From CAYUCJ01 sp049282265 (GTDB lineage Bacteria > Desulfobacterota > DSM-4660 > Desulfatiglandales > Desulfatiglandaceae), in the NCBI GenBank assembly GCA_049282265.1, contig JBAPTR010000040.1, positions 1 to 34,962 of the forward strand: a stretch of DNA of 34,962 nucleotides, given 5' to 3'. The notes under the pieces were generated by a model that had not been told where the DNA came from, ran no database searches, and worked only from the letters and a program-made list of their open reading frames with translations. A program made the translations under genes and the position numbers. Below, one piece after another: positions 1 through 7,442 of the stretch (the first letter of the stretch is position 1; each line of letters starts with the position of its first letter).

Positions 1-279
1 CAACTTGCCCCTGCAAAAACAAGATGGCAGTCCCTCTTGATGCTTTTTATACCTTTGAGCCAGTTTCAAAACGTTCAATTTTGTTCGAGGTCAAGTCGAA
101 GATCCCGGACTTTGAGCGGGGAAAGGCAAAAATTTTGACCACAGGGATATGTTGGATATTTCGAGGACTAAAATTGTCGTCTGCCGCAGAGATCGGGCAA
201 AAGGGGGCGTTTTGAAACTGGCTCAAAGGTATAAAAAGAATGAAGAGGACTGCCATCTTGTTTTTGCAGGGGCAAGTTG
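1..279. repeat. MITE-like element with long terminal inverted repeats
   Basis: Bases 1-73 and 209-279 are near-perfect inverted copies of each other: both arms read CAACTTGCCCCTGC inward and end in CAGTTTCAAAACG, with a few mismatches and small indels around the middle. The core (about 74-208) encodes nothing convincing. Long arms, a short non-coding core and no transposase are what is expected of a miniature inverted-repeat element or the remains of an insertion sequence. The left arm begins at the first base of the window, so the true left end and any target duplication cannot be seen. The element ends 57 bases before a RidA-family gene stub and may be connected with the rearrangement there. 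The inverted repeat is seen directly; mobility is inferred. Confidence 0.75.
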
Positions 280-335
280 GGTGGCCTTGGGAAATAGGTC
301 TTTGAAACAAACCCAATGATCATAGGAGGCTTGAA

Positions 336-437
336 ATGAATCCTCAGACAAGACCCGACATGGAATATCTCACTTCCGAACACTTGAAAGGCCTGCCATT
401 CTCTGAAGCAGTACGCGTCGGTACTATGCTTTACTAA
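336..437 (+). pseudogene. N-terminal stub of a RidA/YjgF family protein
   Basis: A 33-codon reading frame starts at ATG 336 behind a perfect AGGAGG (324-329) and ends at TAA 435-437. Its C-terminal half reads LPFSEAVRVGTMLY, which matches the N-terminal segment of RidA-family imine/enamine deaminases; in the family this is normally followed by LSGQIG and about 90 more residues, all absent here. RidA proteins detoxify the reactive enamines released by PLP enzymes, and the next gene downstream is a PLP aminotransferase, so an intact ridA-aminotransferase pair may once have existed. The intact ribosome-binding site and the abrupt loss of everything after Tyr suggest a deletion or recombination junction near 435 rather than slow decay. 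Homology is from recognition of the short motif only. Confidence 0.6.
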
Positions 438-466
438 GAAAACGAAAGGAGACCACAAAAGACAAA

Positions 467-1579
467 ATGAACGAGAAACAATCAATTAATTTCCTGCGAG
501 GGGTTCCTGCTGAAGAAGCCTTATCATGTCTTACTCCAATGGCGTCGGAGGGATACGAAAAGGTCATCAGGCGGTATGGTGTGGATGTGCTTCAATATGG
601 CCATTTTTCTGGCTTTAAGCCACTGCGGGATCTAATTGGCAGCTTCCATCGTGTTAATCCGGAACGCGTTATTGTCGGCAACGGCGGCCTGGAGATTATC
701 TCGCTTTTTTTCAAATCTCTCCCCAGAGAAAGCAATATCATTGTTGAAGAAGCAAGTTACGATCGGGTATTACTCGATGCAAAGTGCTATGGACATCATT
801 TGATTGGCGTTAAGTTGACACCCGAGGGGGTCGATTTGAATCAATTTAGAGACGTGGTTAATAAGAACGCGGTTGCGGCTTTTTACGGGATACCATTTCA
901 TCAAAATCCAACAGGCATCAACTACACTGAGGAGAACCGAAAGGATGTTGAACATGTTTGCCGGGAGCATAGTATTCCGTGCGTATGGGACATCTGTTAT
1001 CAAGCCCTACGGTATGATGGAAACGCGAATAGCTCAATGGAAGTTTCAGAATGGGGACCAATTCTAACAAGCTCTTTTACAAAAACGATCTCTCCGGGAA
1101 CCAAGTGCGGGTATATGATTGTTCCCAATCATTATGTGGGGCATCTATCTGGCATTATTGCCAACACACGCATAAACCCCAACCTGCCGACTCAGGCGTT
1201 CATAGCCGATTTTATTGAATCGGGACGGTATGACGAATTCGTCAAATACTTGTGCAAACTGTACAGACCGAGGATGGAGGCTTTAAATACTGCACTTAAT
1301 AGCCTGTTCCCTGGAGCGTTTCCAGTTGCAATCAGCGGTGGCTTTTTTGCCCCACTCACCCTTGAAAATATTTCAAGTCATAAAGAAGCATCCTTCATCG
1401 AATCCGCAAAACAAGCTGGTGTGGGTGTAGCTGCTGCGTGGGATGCTGTCCCTCCAAATTGTGAGGAAGAAACCCGGAAGAAAGGTCTTTTTATCAGGTT
1501 GACCTTTCCGGCCTATGAGCCGGAAAACATTGCATGGGGCATTTCGAAGCTCAAAGAGACGGCAGAGAGCCTTGTTTGA
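467..1579 (+). CDS. PLP-dependent class I/II aminotransferase
   Basis: This 370-residue protein has a fold-type I aminotransferase layout of usual length. Visible landmarks are HQNPTG (residues 145-150, Asn contacting the cofactor), Asp175 and Tyr178 in VWDICY (pyridine nitrogen and phenol contacts), and the Schiff-base lysine Lys206 in SSFTKTISPGTKCGY. A FIRLTFP segment near the C-terminus carries the arginine that usually binds the substrate carboxylate. It resembles the MocR/2-aminoadipate aminotransferase branch without the N-terminal DNA-binding domain; the amino donor cannot be read from sequence. The start is ATG 467, with AAAGGAGA at 446-452, a rather long spacing of about 14 bases. 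It follows a RidA stub, and RidA proteins commonly partner such enzymes. An alternative is a C-S lyase of the same fold. Confidence 0.85.
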   Translation: MNEKQSINFLRGVPAEEALSCLTPMASEGYEKVIRRYGVDVLQYGHFSGFKPLRDLIGSFHRVNPERVIVGNGGLEIISLFFKSLPRESNIIVEEASYDRVLLDAKCYGHHLIGVKLTPEGVDLNQFRDVVNKNAVAAFYGIPFHQNPTGINYTEENRKDVEHVCREHSIPCVWDICYQALRYDGNANSSMEVSEWGPILTSSFTKTISPGTKCGYMIVPNHYVGHLSGIIANTRINPNLPTQAFIADFIESGRYDEFVKYLCKLYRPRMEALNTALNSLFPGAFPVAISGGFFAPLTLENISSHKEASFIESAKQAGVGVAAAWDAVPPNCEEETRKKGLFIRLTFPAYEPENIAWGISKLKETAESLV

Positions 1580-1646
1580 TAAGAAGGCAGTTGCATATAG
1601 CCAGATGCCTAACGCAAGGTTACATTCTTGGCGTATAACCTTAAAG

Positions 1647-1681
1647 GATAGAGACCGATCCTGTTAAGGTCGGACTCTATC
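1647..1681. other. Hairpin downstream of the aminotransferase gene
   Basis: GATAGAGACCGA and TCGGACTCTATC form a 12-bp stem with one mismatch around an 11-base loop, about 70 bases after the aminotransferase stop. No T-run follows on either strand, so it is not a classical intrinsic terminator. It may stabilise the 3' end of the transcript or belong to the recombination-site remnants that follow. Confidence 0.4.
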
Positions 1682-1683
1682 AG

Positions 1684-1748
1684 TTAAACAGTCGTTGCAC
1701 CGGATCGGCGGAAACGGCGCACGTCTCCCGGTGAACTCGGCGTTCCCG
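1684..1748 (+). other. Degenerate attC-like site upstream of the PhzF-family gene
   Basis: CACCGG (1698-1703) pairs with CCGGTG (1728-1733), and the right half CCGGTGAACTCGGCGTT (1728-1744) has the look of the right half of an integron attC site, where a paired L box is followed by a core GTT. The expected GTTRRRY is not intact here (GTTCCCG). An overlapping palindrome joins CGTTGCA (1694-1700) to TGCAACG further right (ending near 1780). It lies about 90 bases before the PhzF-family start. By itself the call is weak; it gains support from the better site at 2618-2679 on the other side of the gene. Confidence 0.28.
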
Positions 1749-1836
1749 GTGCGCTCCATTTGCACCGGTTATTTGCAACGTTCCGCGCGACTGCGCCGCG
1801 CCTCACCCCGACCGTCATATTTCTTGAGGGAAACGG

Positions 1837-2622
1837 ATGGAAATATCCCTATACCAGATAGATGCATTTGCATCTAAGTTATTTGAAGGCAATCCGGCAG
1901 CGGTTTGCCCATTAGATAAATGGCTGCCCGATGAAATAATGCGATCTGTTGCAGAAGAAAATAATTTGTCTGAAACTGCGTTTTTTGTGCCAAAGGGTAA
2001 TGGCTTCCATATTAGATGGTTTACACCAGCAAGCGAAGTGGATTTATGCGGTCATGCAACATTGGCAGCGGCTTACGTCTTGTTCAATATTTTCGGCTAC
2101 AAAAGAGATAAGATTGAGTTTGATTCCAAATCTGGAATACTGACCGTGGCAAAGGACAATGAGTGGTTAGTTATGGATTTTCCGGCGCAACCTCCTGTTT
2201 CGTGCGATATCCCAAAAGAAATTGTTAAGGCATTTGATATAGCACCTGTTGAATGTCTGAAGTCAGAAGATTTTGTTGTTGTTTTTGAGCATGAGATTGA
2301 TATTGAATCGGCAAATCCAGATTTCGGACAACTGATAAAGCTTGATTTGCGTGGTGTCATTATTACAGCAAAGTCCACTCGCTATGATTTTATTGCACGG
2401 TTCTTTGCACCCAAATACGGAGTCCCTGAAGACCCGGTAACGGGTTCTGCATATACACAACTTGCGCCATATTGGGCATCGAAGATTGGTTCAAAACGAT
2501 TTAGTGTTAAACAAGTGTCATCACGAGGTGGTGAGTTAACCTGTGAAGTTGTTGATGATCGGGTCCTTATATACGGAAAAGCAATAAAATACTTGGAAGG
2601 CAAAATCAATATCGAAACATAA
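1837..2622 (+). CDS. PhzF family isomerase/epimerase-like protein
   Basis: The 261-residue product has the hallmarks of the PhzF/diaminopimelate-epimerase fold: an N-terminal YQIDAFASKLFEGNPAAV, the catalytic Glu46 in LSETAFF, DLCGHATLAAAYV (about 69-81), and a second-domain EDPVTGSA followed by a short C-terminal half. These proteins isomerise or epimerise small metabolites; PhzF itself acts in phenazine synthesis, but there are no other phenazine genes here, so the substrate is unknown. The start is ATG 1837, with GAGGGAAACGG just upstream. Base composition is by eye more AT-rich than the genes after 4000. The stop codon is embedded in an attC-like palindrome (2618-2679), as in integron gene cassettes, which suggests acquisition by transfer. 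The family call is firm; the cassette status is inferred. Confidence 0.88.
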   Translation: MEISLYQIDAFASKLFEGNPAAVCPLDKWLPDEIMRSVAEENNLSETAFFVPKGNGFHIRWFTPASEVDLCGHATLAAAYVLFNIFGYKRDKIEFDSKSGILTVAKDNEWLVMDFPAQPPVSCDIPKEIVKAFDIAPVECLKSEDFVVVFEHEIDIESANPDFGQLIKLDLRGVIITAKSTRYDFIARFFAPKYGVPEDPVTGSAYTQLAPYWASKIGSKRFSVKQVSSRGGELTCEVVDDRVLIYGKAIKYLEGKINIET

Positions 2623-2679
2623 CAACAGCATTGATGGCGGCGGTAAAAAGCCGCGCGCCGGTAACGCTCAATGTTATGG
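2618..2679 (+). other. attC-like recombination site between PhzF and methyltransferase genes
   Basis: CATAAC (2618-2623) and GTTATG (2673-2678) are perfectly complementary outer boxes; inside them ATTGA pairs with TCAAT, and GGCGGCGG pairs imperfectly with CCGCGCGCC around a TAAAAAG loop. The whole is a 62-base imperfect palindrome that overlaps the PhzF stop codon and ends 22 bases before the next start. This position, size and box order are those of integron attC sites, and GTTATG is the form seen in Vibrio-type repeats. No integrase gene is in the window. Confidence 0.5.
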
Positions 2680-2700
2680 CTGGCAGAAAGATAATTTTTG

Positions 2701-3345
2701 ATGGGAATTGCTGAGAAGTTTGTCAGACAGTGCCGGAAACCCCAAGGGCTTATCGGAAGATTCGTAGGCAGGGCCATGAATGCCGGGCATGCAAGAGTCA
2801 GGCGTTGGGGTCTCGGCTATGTCTCTTCGGAATCCTATGTTTCCGTCCTCGATGTCGGCTGTGGAGGTGGGGGCGCTCTTCGGGATATGGCTTCAACATT
2901 TCCGAGTGCTAAACTTTACGGAATCGACTATTCCCAAGATATGGTTCTGTTGGCCAAGAAGGTGAACAAGGAGCTCATGGAAAAGGGGCAAGTAGAAATC
3001 AGCCACGGTTCGGTTTCATCCCTGCCGTTTGCTGACAACACCTTTGATCTCGTTACTGCATTTGAAGCCTACTATTTCTGGTCAGATCTTGATCGTGACC
3101 TCCAGGAGATCAAGCGTGTGCTAAGGTCGGGAGGTACGCTGCTACTTGTGAACGAGGTCTATGAAAACGAGAAATTCCAAGACCGAAATAGGAAGTGGGC
3201 CTCCTGGGCGCGTATGCACCTTCACACTCCAGCAGGCTACCGGGAATTTCTGAAGACGGCAGGCTATGGAGCCATCGAGGTTCATGAGGTCGTTGAAAAG
3301 AACTGGATTTCAGCTTTAGGCAAAAAGACCGAACTGACATCATGA
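2701..3345 (+). CDS. Class I SAM-dependent methyltransferase
   Basis: The 214-residue protein carries the SAM-binding motif I as VLDVGCGGGGAL, an acidic ribose-binding segment KLYGIDYSQDMV, motif II/III-like FDLVTAFEAYYFWSD and the post-motif LRSGGTLLLVNE. It is a typical small Methyltransf_11/25 enzyme; the substrate (small molecule, lipid or protein) cannot be predicted. I chose ATG 2701 over the TTG immediately before it; the ribosome-binding site is weak (AGAAAG at 2685-2690). It begins only 22 bases after the attC-like site, the usual spacing for a cassette-borne gene with little 5' leader. It ends with TGA 3343-3345, and another attC-like half site follows at about 3381. The family assignment is strong and function is open. 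Confidence 0.85.
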   Translation: MGIAEKFVRQCRKPQGLIGRFVGRAMNAGHARVRRWGLGYVSSESYVSVLDVGCGGGGALRDMASTFPSAKLYGIDYSQDMVLLAKKVNKELMEKGQVEISHGSVSSLPFADNTFDLVTAFEAYYFWSDLDRDLQEIKRVLRSGGTLLLVNEVYENEKFQDRNRKWASWARMHLHTPAGYREFLKTAGYGAIEVHEVVEKNWISALGKKTELTS

Positions 3346-3380
3346 GGAAAGCGAAACGAACACTGAAAGACAAGAAGAGG

Positions 3381-3413
3381 TCATAACAATCGGCTGCTGC
3401 CGGAGCATTATGC
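3381..3413 (+). other. Possible attC half-site
   Basis: CATAAC (3382-3387) followed by CGGCTGCTGCCGG resembles the left half (outer R box, spacer, L box) of an attC site, like the CATAAC that starts the site at 2618. The right half is missing or reduced to GCATTATGC. It sits 37 bases after the methyltransferase stop, where a cassette site would be expected. Weak evidence alone. Confidence 0.25.
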
Positions 3414-3538
3414 TTGGTAAAAATGATTCTAGATCCATTCACGCCGTCTGGCATTGCTTCTCATCCCGAATATTGTTTTGGCAGATCCCCCTTTCACCAT
3501 GTTATACTGATTATATCAGATGCAAGCGGTAAAAGAGC

Positions 3539-3877
3539 ATGAAGAAGTTTGATCCTGCTGCATATAGAAATATGGTCAAATCTTACCAAGACAGAGACAA
3601 ACCTACTGATTGGTTTGATAGTATCTACACGGATGCAGAGGGAGATCATAGAGCTGTTTTCCGGGCAGACCTTGAACCCAGCCCTTATCTTTTGAAGTGG
3701 TTGAAAAACTGTGTTTTTAAGCATTCAGGACGCAAGGCCATTGTTATTGGATGTGGGGTTGGTGATGATGCTGAGGCCTTGAGTAAAGCAGGATATAACG
3801 AGACAGCTTTTGATATTTCACCTGAAGCGATACGTCTTTGTAAAAACCGCATGGCCCACGGCAAAAAGAGGACTTAA
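3539..3877 (+). pseudogene. Truncated SAM-dependent methyltransferase (N-terminal half)
   Basis: The 112-residue frame begins like a complete methyltransferase (DWFDSIYTDAEGD, then LEPSPYLLKWLK) and contains motif I as AIVIGCGVGDDAEALSKAGY and motif II as TAFDISPEAIRLCKNR. In relatives this would continue with about 100 residues carrying the rest of the SAM fold; here the similarity stops after KNR and the frame ends a few codons later (MAHGKKRT). The next gene's GTG start lies 3 bases after the stop, and that gene's ribosome-binding site lies inside this tail. The simplest reading is a recombination junction near 3850 that fused the 5' half of the methyltransferase gene to the upstream edge of the oxidoreductase locus. 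It may be transcribed, but a working enzyme is unlikely. Confidence 0.7.
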
Positions 3878-3880
3878 ACA

Positions 3881-5737
3881 GTGCTGAATAGGAAAATAGC
3901 TTTTGTTGACTTGAGTGAGGGGTCGATCCGGATAGAGCCCTTTCCCGCTGAGCTCCGGCAGAAATATATCGGCGGTCGTGGGATGAATATGTTTCTGCTC
4001 TCAAAATACTATTCCCAGTCTCTGGATCCCTTTTCACCGCAAAATCCCCTCATATTTGGCGCAGGTCTTCTAACCGGCACGTTGGGATTTGGATCCCGCG
4101 TGAGTATCGCATCAAGATCGCCTGAGTCCGGACATCTGGGCGATGCCAATATGGGGGGTGAATTCGGCGCAGAGCTTGTCAAAGCAGGATTCAGCCACCT
4201 GGTTATTACCGGAAAGAGCCCCAAGCCGGCCTACCTGTTCATCCGTAATGGTGGAATTGAGATCCGCAGTGGTGAGGTTCTTATGGGACTTGACACCGTT
4301 GAAACCCAGCAGAAAATCCGTTCCTTGCTCCGCGACGATAGATTGCAGACAGCTTGTATCGGGCTTGCCGGAGAAAACAGGGTACGATATGCAGCCATCC
4401 GCACCGGCTTGAAGAGTGCCGCCGGACGAACCGGTATGGGGGCGGTAATGGGTTCAAAAAATCTCAAAGCAATCGCCGTTAGAGGGACAGACGATATCAG
4501 CATATCTGACCCGAAAGGTTATCTGAACTACTATCAGCGCCAACTGAAAAAACTTATGCAGACGAAATGGGTACAGGCTCTTGGAAAACAGGGAACCCCT
4601 TTACTTTTTGGACCCGCAAACCTGGGAGGATTTCTGAGTGTTCGCAATAATCAATTAACCAGTGTCGGCAAACAGGGCTATCCATTAGAGGCTGAGGCCC
4701 TTGAGCGGTTTTCCAACGGCATGGTCGCCTGCTATGCGTGCCCCACACACTGTCGCCACCGATTCATGGTTGACGCAGGACCTTACAAGGGCACCCGAGG
4801 AGAAGGCCCGGAATATGCCTCCATTGGATCCTTAGGGACCAAACTCGGGAATCTTGATCTGGAAAACATCCTTTGCGCTGTTGAACGCTGCAATCGTTAT
4901 GGACTGGATACAATTTCCACTGGATCGTACATCGCCTGGGCTATGGAATTATACCAGCGAGGAATAGTGGATCGTGAAAAAACCGGGGTCCCTTTGGAGT
5001 GGGGCAATGGAACGTCAATCTTAAAAATCATTGACATGATTGCCCACAGAAGAGGTTTTGGCGACATCCTGGCTGAGGGATCATTCGCCCGAGATACGCT
5101 CGGGGTTTCATCCCGGGATTATCTTTTAGAGATCAAGGGCCTGCCCATAGAAATGACGGATGAAAGGCTTCCGAAGAGCTTTGCTTTGGGTCTGGCAACT
5201 TCAAGCCGGGGAGCGTGCCATATGCGAAGTCGGCCTTCCATGGATGTCCTCGGGCTACCACGAGAGTTGTTAAGAAAAATATATGGTGGTCCGGTCAGCA
5301 ACCGGATCGCCTCTTATAATGGTAAGGGCAGGATGGTCTGGTGGCATGAATGCCTGCATGCAGCCACGGATGCGTTGGGTGTTTGCCGTTTCATGACGGC
5401 CTTTTCCAGCCCACACGCGCTTCAGTACAGGCAATTTGCAAGGTTAATCAAGCTCGGGACGGGTCTGGAAATATCCTCCAAGCAATTGCGGACCATTGCA
5501 GAAAGGATCTGCACGCTGGAGCGGATAATGTTGGTCGGCGACAGCATTTCACGCAAAGATGACACCCTGCCTAAGAGATATTTCGAAGAACCCATACCCG
5601 AGGGGCCGGCGAAGGGTTGCGTTATTGTGAGGAAAGAGTTTGATCACATGTTGGATGAGTATTATCGTCTCCATTGCTGGGATCATGACGGCATTCCGAC
5701 AAAAAGAACACTCAACAGGTTAGGGATCAAGATATGA
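3881..5737 (+). CDS. Aldehyde:ferredoxin oxidoreductase family protein (tungsten/molybdenum bis-pterin)
   Basis: At 618 residues this is a full-length AOR. Family enzymes oxidise aldehydes to acids, or in the BamB branch take part in aromatic-ring reduction, at a tungsto-bispyranopterin centre and pass electrons through a [4Fe-4S] cluster to ferredoxin. The N-terminal GGRGMNMFLLSKY (31-43) and the HLGDANMGGEFGAELVKAGF pterin-binding stretch (85-104) are typical. The cluster ligands are C284-x2-C287-x3-C291, with the distant fourth Cys502 in DALGVCRF; GPEYAS (309-314) is also conserved. Start: GTG 3881 behind AGAGGA, only 3 bases after a truncated methyltransferase frame. The stop overlaps the start of the ferredoxin gene (ATGA), indicating translational coupling. 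No signal peptide, so cytoplasmic. The aldehyde substrate is unknown. Confidence 0.93.
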   Translation: MLNRKIAFVDLSEGSIRIEPFPAELRQKYIGGRGMNMFLLSKYYSQSLDPFSPQNPLIFGAGLLTGTLGFGSRVSIASRSPESGHLGDANMGGEFGAELVKAGFSHLVITGKSPKPAYLFIRNGGIEIRSGEVLMGLDTVETQQKIRSLLRDDRLQTACIGLAGENRVRYAAIRTGLKSAAGRTGMGAVMGSKNLKAIAVRGTDDISISDPKGYLNYYQRQLKKLMQTKWVQALGKQGTPLLFGPANLGGFLSVRNNQLTSVGKQGYPLEAEALERFSNGMVACYACPTHCRHRFMVDAGPYKGTRGEGPEYASIGSLGTKLGNLDLENILCAVERCNRYGLDTISTGSYIAWAMELYQRGIVDREKTGVPLEWGNGTSILKIIDMIAHRRGFGDILAEGSFARDTLGVSSRDYLLEIKGLPIEMTDERLPKSFALGLATSSRGACHMRSRPSMDVLGLPRELLRKIYGGPVSNRIASYNGKGRMVWWHECLHAATDALGVCRFMTAFSSPHALQYRQFARLIKLGTGLEISSKQLRTIAERICTLERIMLVGDSISRKDDTLPKRYFEEPIPEGPAKGCVIVRKEFDHMLDEYYRLHCWDHDGIPTKRTLNRLGIKI

Positions 5738-6114
5738 GAATAAACGTTATTCTTAAGAGGTGTACGGGTTGCCATCTGTGCGAGCTTGTCTGTTCTCTTT
5801 TTCATTTGGGGGTCATCAAACCCGAGAAATCGGCTATCCGAATTCAGAAGGATGACCTAAACACGAGCATGAATACGCCGATCGTCTGCCGTCAATGCAA
5901 AGCCATGAAATGTCTGGATGGGGAAGATGTGGTGGAGAAGTTGGAAAAGGAACAATTCCTCTGGGAAAAGGAGAGGGCCGGGCGATGTCCTTTTGATAGC
6001 TTAAACGTCTTGGGTGAGGATGCATATCATTGCGATTTATGCGGTGGGCATCCTCAGTGCATTCGTGTCTGCACATCGGGAGCAATTCATGTCAAGAAAG
6101 GTTCATCCGACTAA
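5734..6114 (+). CDS. 4Fe-4S ferredoxin-like electron-transfer subunit of the AOR
   Basis: The 126-residue protein is the likely electron acceptor of the upstream oxidoreductase, comparable to the small subunits of AorAB-type enzymes. Cysteines fall in groups: C10, C13, C16, C20 (CTGCHLC motif); C52, C55, C60; C85 in RCPFD; and C100, C103, C109, C113 (CDLCGGHPQCIRVC). HycB/NrfC-like relatives usually have sixteen cysteines for four clusters. Here there are twelve: the second motif lacks its final CP cysteine and the third is reduced to a single CP, with a charged insert (EKLEKEQFLWEKER) in its place. At most three [4Fe-4S] clusters can therefore be held. Translation is coupled to the AOR gene by a 4-base overlap. 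The family is clear, and the reduced cluster set is an observation from the sequence. Confidence 0.88.
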   Translation: MRINVILKRCTGCHLCELVCSLFHLGVIKPEKSAIRIQKDDLNTSMNTPIVCRQCKAMKCLDGEDVVEKLEKEQFLWEKERAGRCPFDSLNVLGEDAYHCDLCGGHPQCIRVCTSGAIHVKKGSSD

Positions 6115-6170
6115 TGCGTAATAATCAAAACCGCTGCCGCCCGAGATGGAACCATTTCCCTTCTCCGGGA

Positions 6171-7352
6171 TCAGAGCTCTGGCTTTTCCCAGAACATTTT
6201 GTCCCTCCTGAGCATCTGTTTTCCATAGCCCATCAGGTCATCCATCCACAACATCAGCCTGTTGAACATGGGCCAATCCTTGATAAAATAGCGAACGGTA
6301 TTATGGATAAAGCCCGGCGGTTTATTGAAAGGGCACACCATGACACAATTATTACAATCCATCCAGTTCTTTGCCCAAAAGGTGAAACATTTCTCCGGGT
6401 TAATATACCATTTCTCCACTCCGGAAAAATTGCTCCTGGAAGGCCCTTCCATCGTAGGCGCATCGAATGATATCGCCTGGGAAGGACAATGCCTGGCGCA
6501 TTTCTTACAGGTGTGACAGAATTCGGCAACCCCAAAAGGCCTGTATTCGTCAAAGACAAGGGGAAGATCCGTGAATACCTTGCAGATTCTTACTCTGGGG
6601 CCGTACGGTCGTGTGATGAGGAGGCCCATGCGACCCAGTTCTCCAAGGCCTGCGGCCATTGCAAGCGGAATGGAGAGGGCCGTATCATTTCCTGACGGTA
6701 TTGCCTGATAGCCGAGTCCGCGGATAAAAGTGGCGACCATGTTGGCTACGACTGCCTGTCTTGAATAGCCAAGTCCGGTAGCCGCACCGGATATGGCATC
6801 AGGCGAATATCGAACGGCATCATAAGGCATTCCAAGGGCCATTACAACGGCATTGGTACAACCTTCAGGTAACTCCAGGGGACGATGAATCCCGTCCATC
6901 AGGTCCATTTCGTGGGAATAAATCAGGCTGGGATGTGCATAGCAGGCACCAACCATGTCAGCGCCCAAAAATCTGGCTGCCTTCTTGATTATCCGCGTAT
7001 TCTCCTCGGGGTTGTGCGCAACCTTTTCCCCGGTTTCCACAAACCTTTTCATCTTCTCCGGGATATGATCCCATGAATACATCCCGTGGTTGCTCTTCAG
7101 TACCCCAAAGGCAAATCCATATTCAATGCTCCATGCTGCGTTGCGAAGTGCATAGTCCAGTTTCCTATATCCATAGGTGTCCCGGTATTTAACCTTCCCA
7201 TAAAGCTGGTTTCCATAAGGCAGAAACTCCTTGTCCCAAGTCCTGCGCTTGAACATCTCATTTCTCTGGTCATACCGATAATCTGGAACGGGAAATGGAA
7301 AGTAGGGTTCATCTTTATCATAATTTTCGGGGTTCGCTCTAGCAGTGAGCAT
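6171..7352 (-). CDS. Reductive dehalogenase family protein (corrinoid/Fe-S), without Tat leader
   Basis: This 393-residue protein has the reductive-dehalogenase catalytic architecture: a nitroreductase-like corrinoid-binding part (GCTNAVVMALGMPY, then ATGLGYSRQAVVANMVATFI with Tyr196, RGLGYQAIPSGNDT, AGLGELGRMGLLITRPYGPRVR) and a C-terminal ferredoxin part with C279, C282, C285, C289P and C322, C333, C336, C340P. Classical respiratory RdhA enzymes are longer, exported by Tat and paired with a small RdhB anchor; neither a twin-arginine leader nor an rdhB gene is present, so a cytoplasmic enzyme is inferred. ATG 7352 was chosen because GGAGG (7362-7366) lies 9 bases upstream. The gene converges on the AOR/ferredoxin pair and diverges from the ABC importer. 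Dehalogenation is not proven; a related corrinoid-dependent reductive role is possible. QueG-type epoxyqueuosine reductases share the fold but match less well. Confidence 0.85.
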   Translation of the reverse strand: MLTARANPENYDKDEPYFPFPVPDYRYDQRNEMFKRRTWDKEFLPYGNQLYGKVKYRDTYGYRKLDYALRNAAWSIEYGFAFGVLKSNHGMYSWDHIPEKMKRFVETGEKVAHNPEENTRIIKKAARFLGADMVGACYAHPSLIYSHEMDLMDGIHRPLELPEGCTNAVVMALGMPYDAVRYSPDAISGAATGLGYSRQAVVANMVATFIRGLGYQAIPSGNDTALSIPLAMAAGLGELGRMGLLITRPYGPRVRICKVFTDLPLVFDEYRPFGVAEFCHTCKKCARHCPSQAISFDAPTMEGPSRSNFSGVEKWYINPEKCFTFWAKNWMDCNNCVMVCPFNKPPGFIHNTVRYFIKDWPMFNRLMLWMDDLMGYGKQMLRRDKMFWEKPEL

Positions 7353-7424
7353 AGTTTTGACCTCCAATCAATTTACATACCCAGATATGCTCTTTCAGAT
7401 ACCCATTCTCCAGAATATCCGACT

Positions 7425-7442
7425 AACTGTTAGAAGACAGTT
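7425..7442. promoter_or_regulatory. Inverted repeat upstream of the dehalogenase-family gene
   Basis: AACTGT-TAGAAG-ACAGTT is a perfect 6-bp inverted repeat 73 bases before the start of the dehalogenase-family gene, in the gap it shares with livK. It could be an operator or a small hairpin in the leader; no regulator gene is adjacent. Confidence 0.3.

Noticed and set aside
168..485. Minus-strand frame of 105 codons across the inverted-repeat element and RidA stub
   Set aside because: It reads through the palindromic arms and out into the aminotransferase start; no motif and no ribosome-binding site.
1837..2622. Phenazine biosynthesis locus
   Set aside because: Only a PhzF-family gene is present; none of phzA-E or phzG is in the window, and PhzF homologues are widespread outside phenazine pathways.
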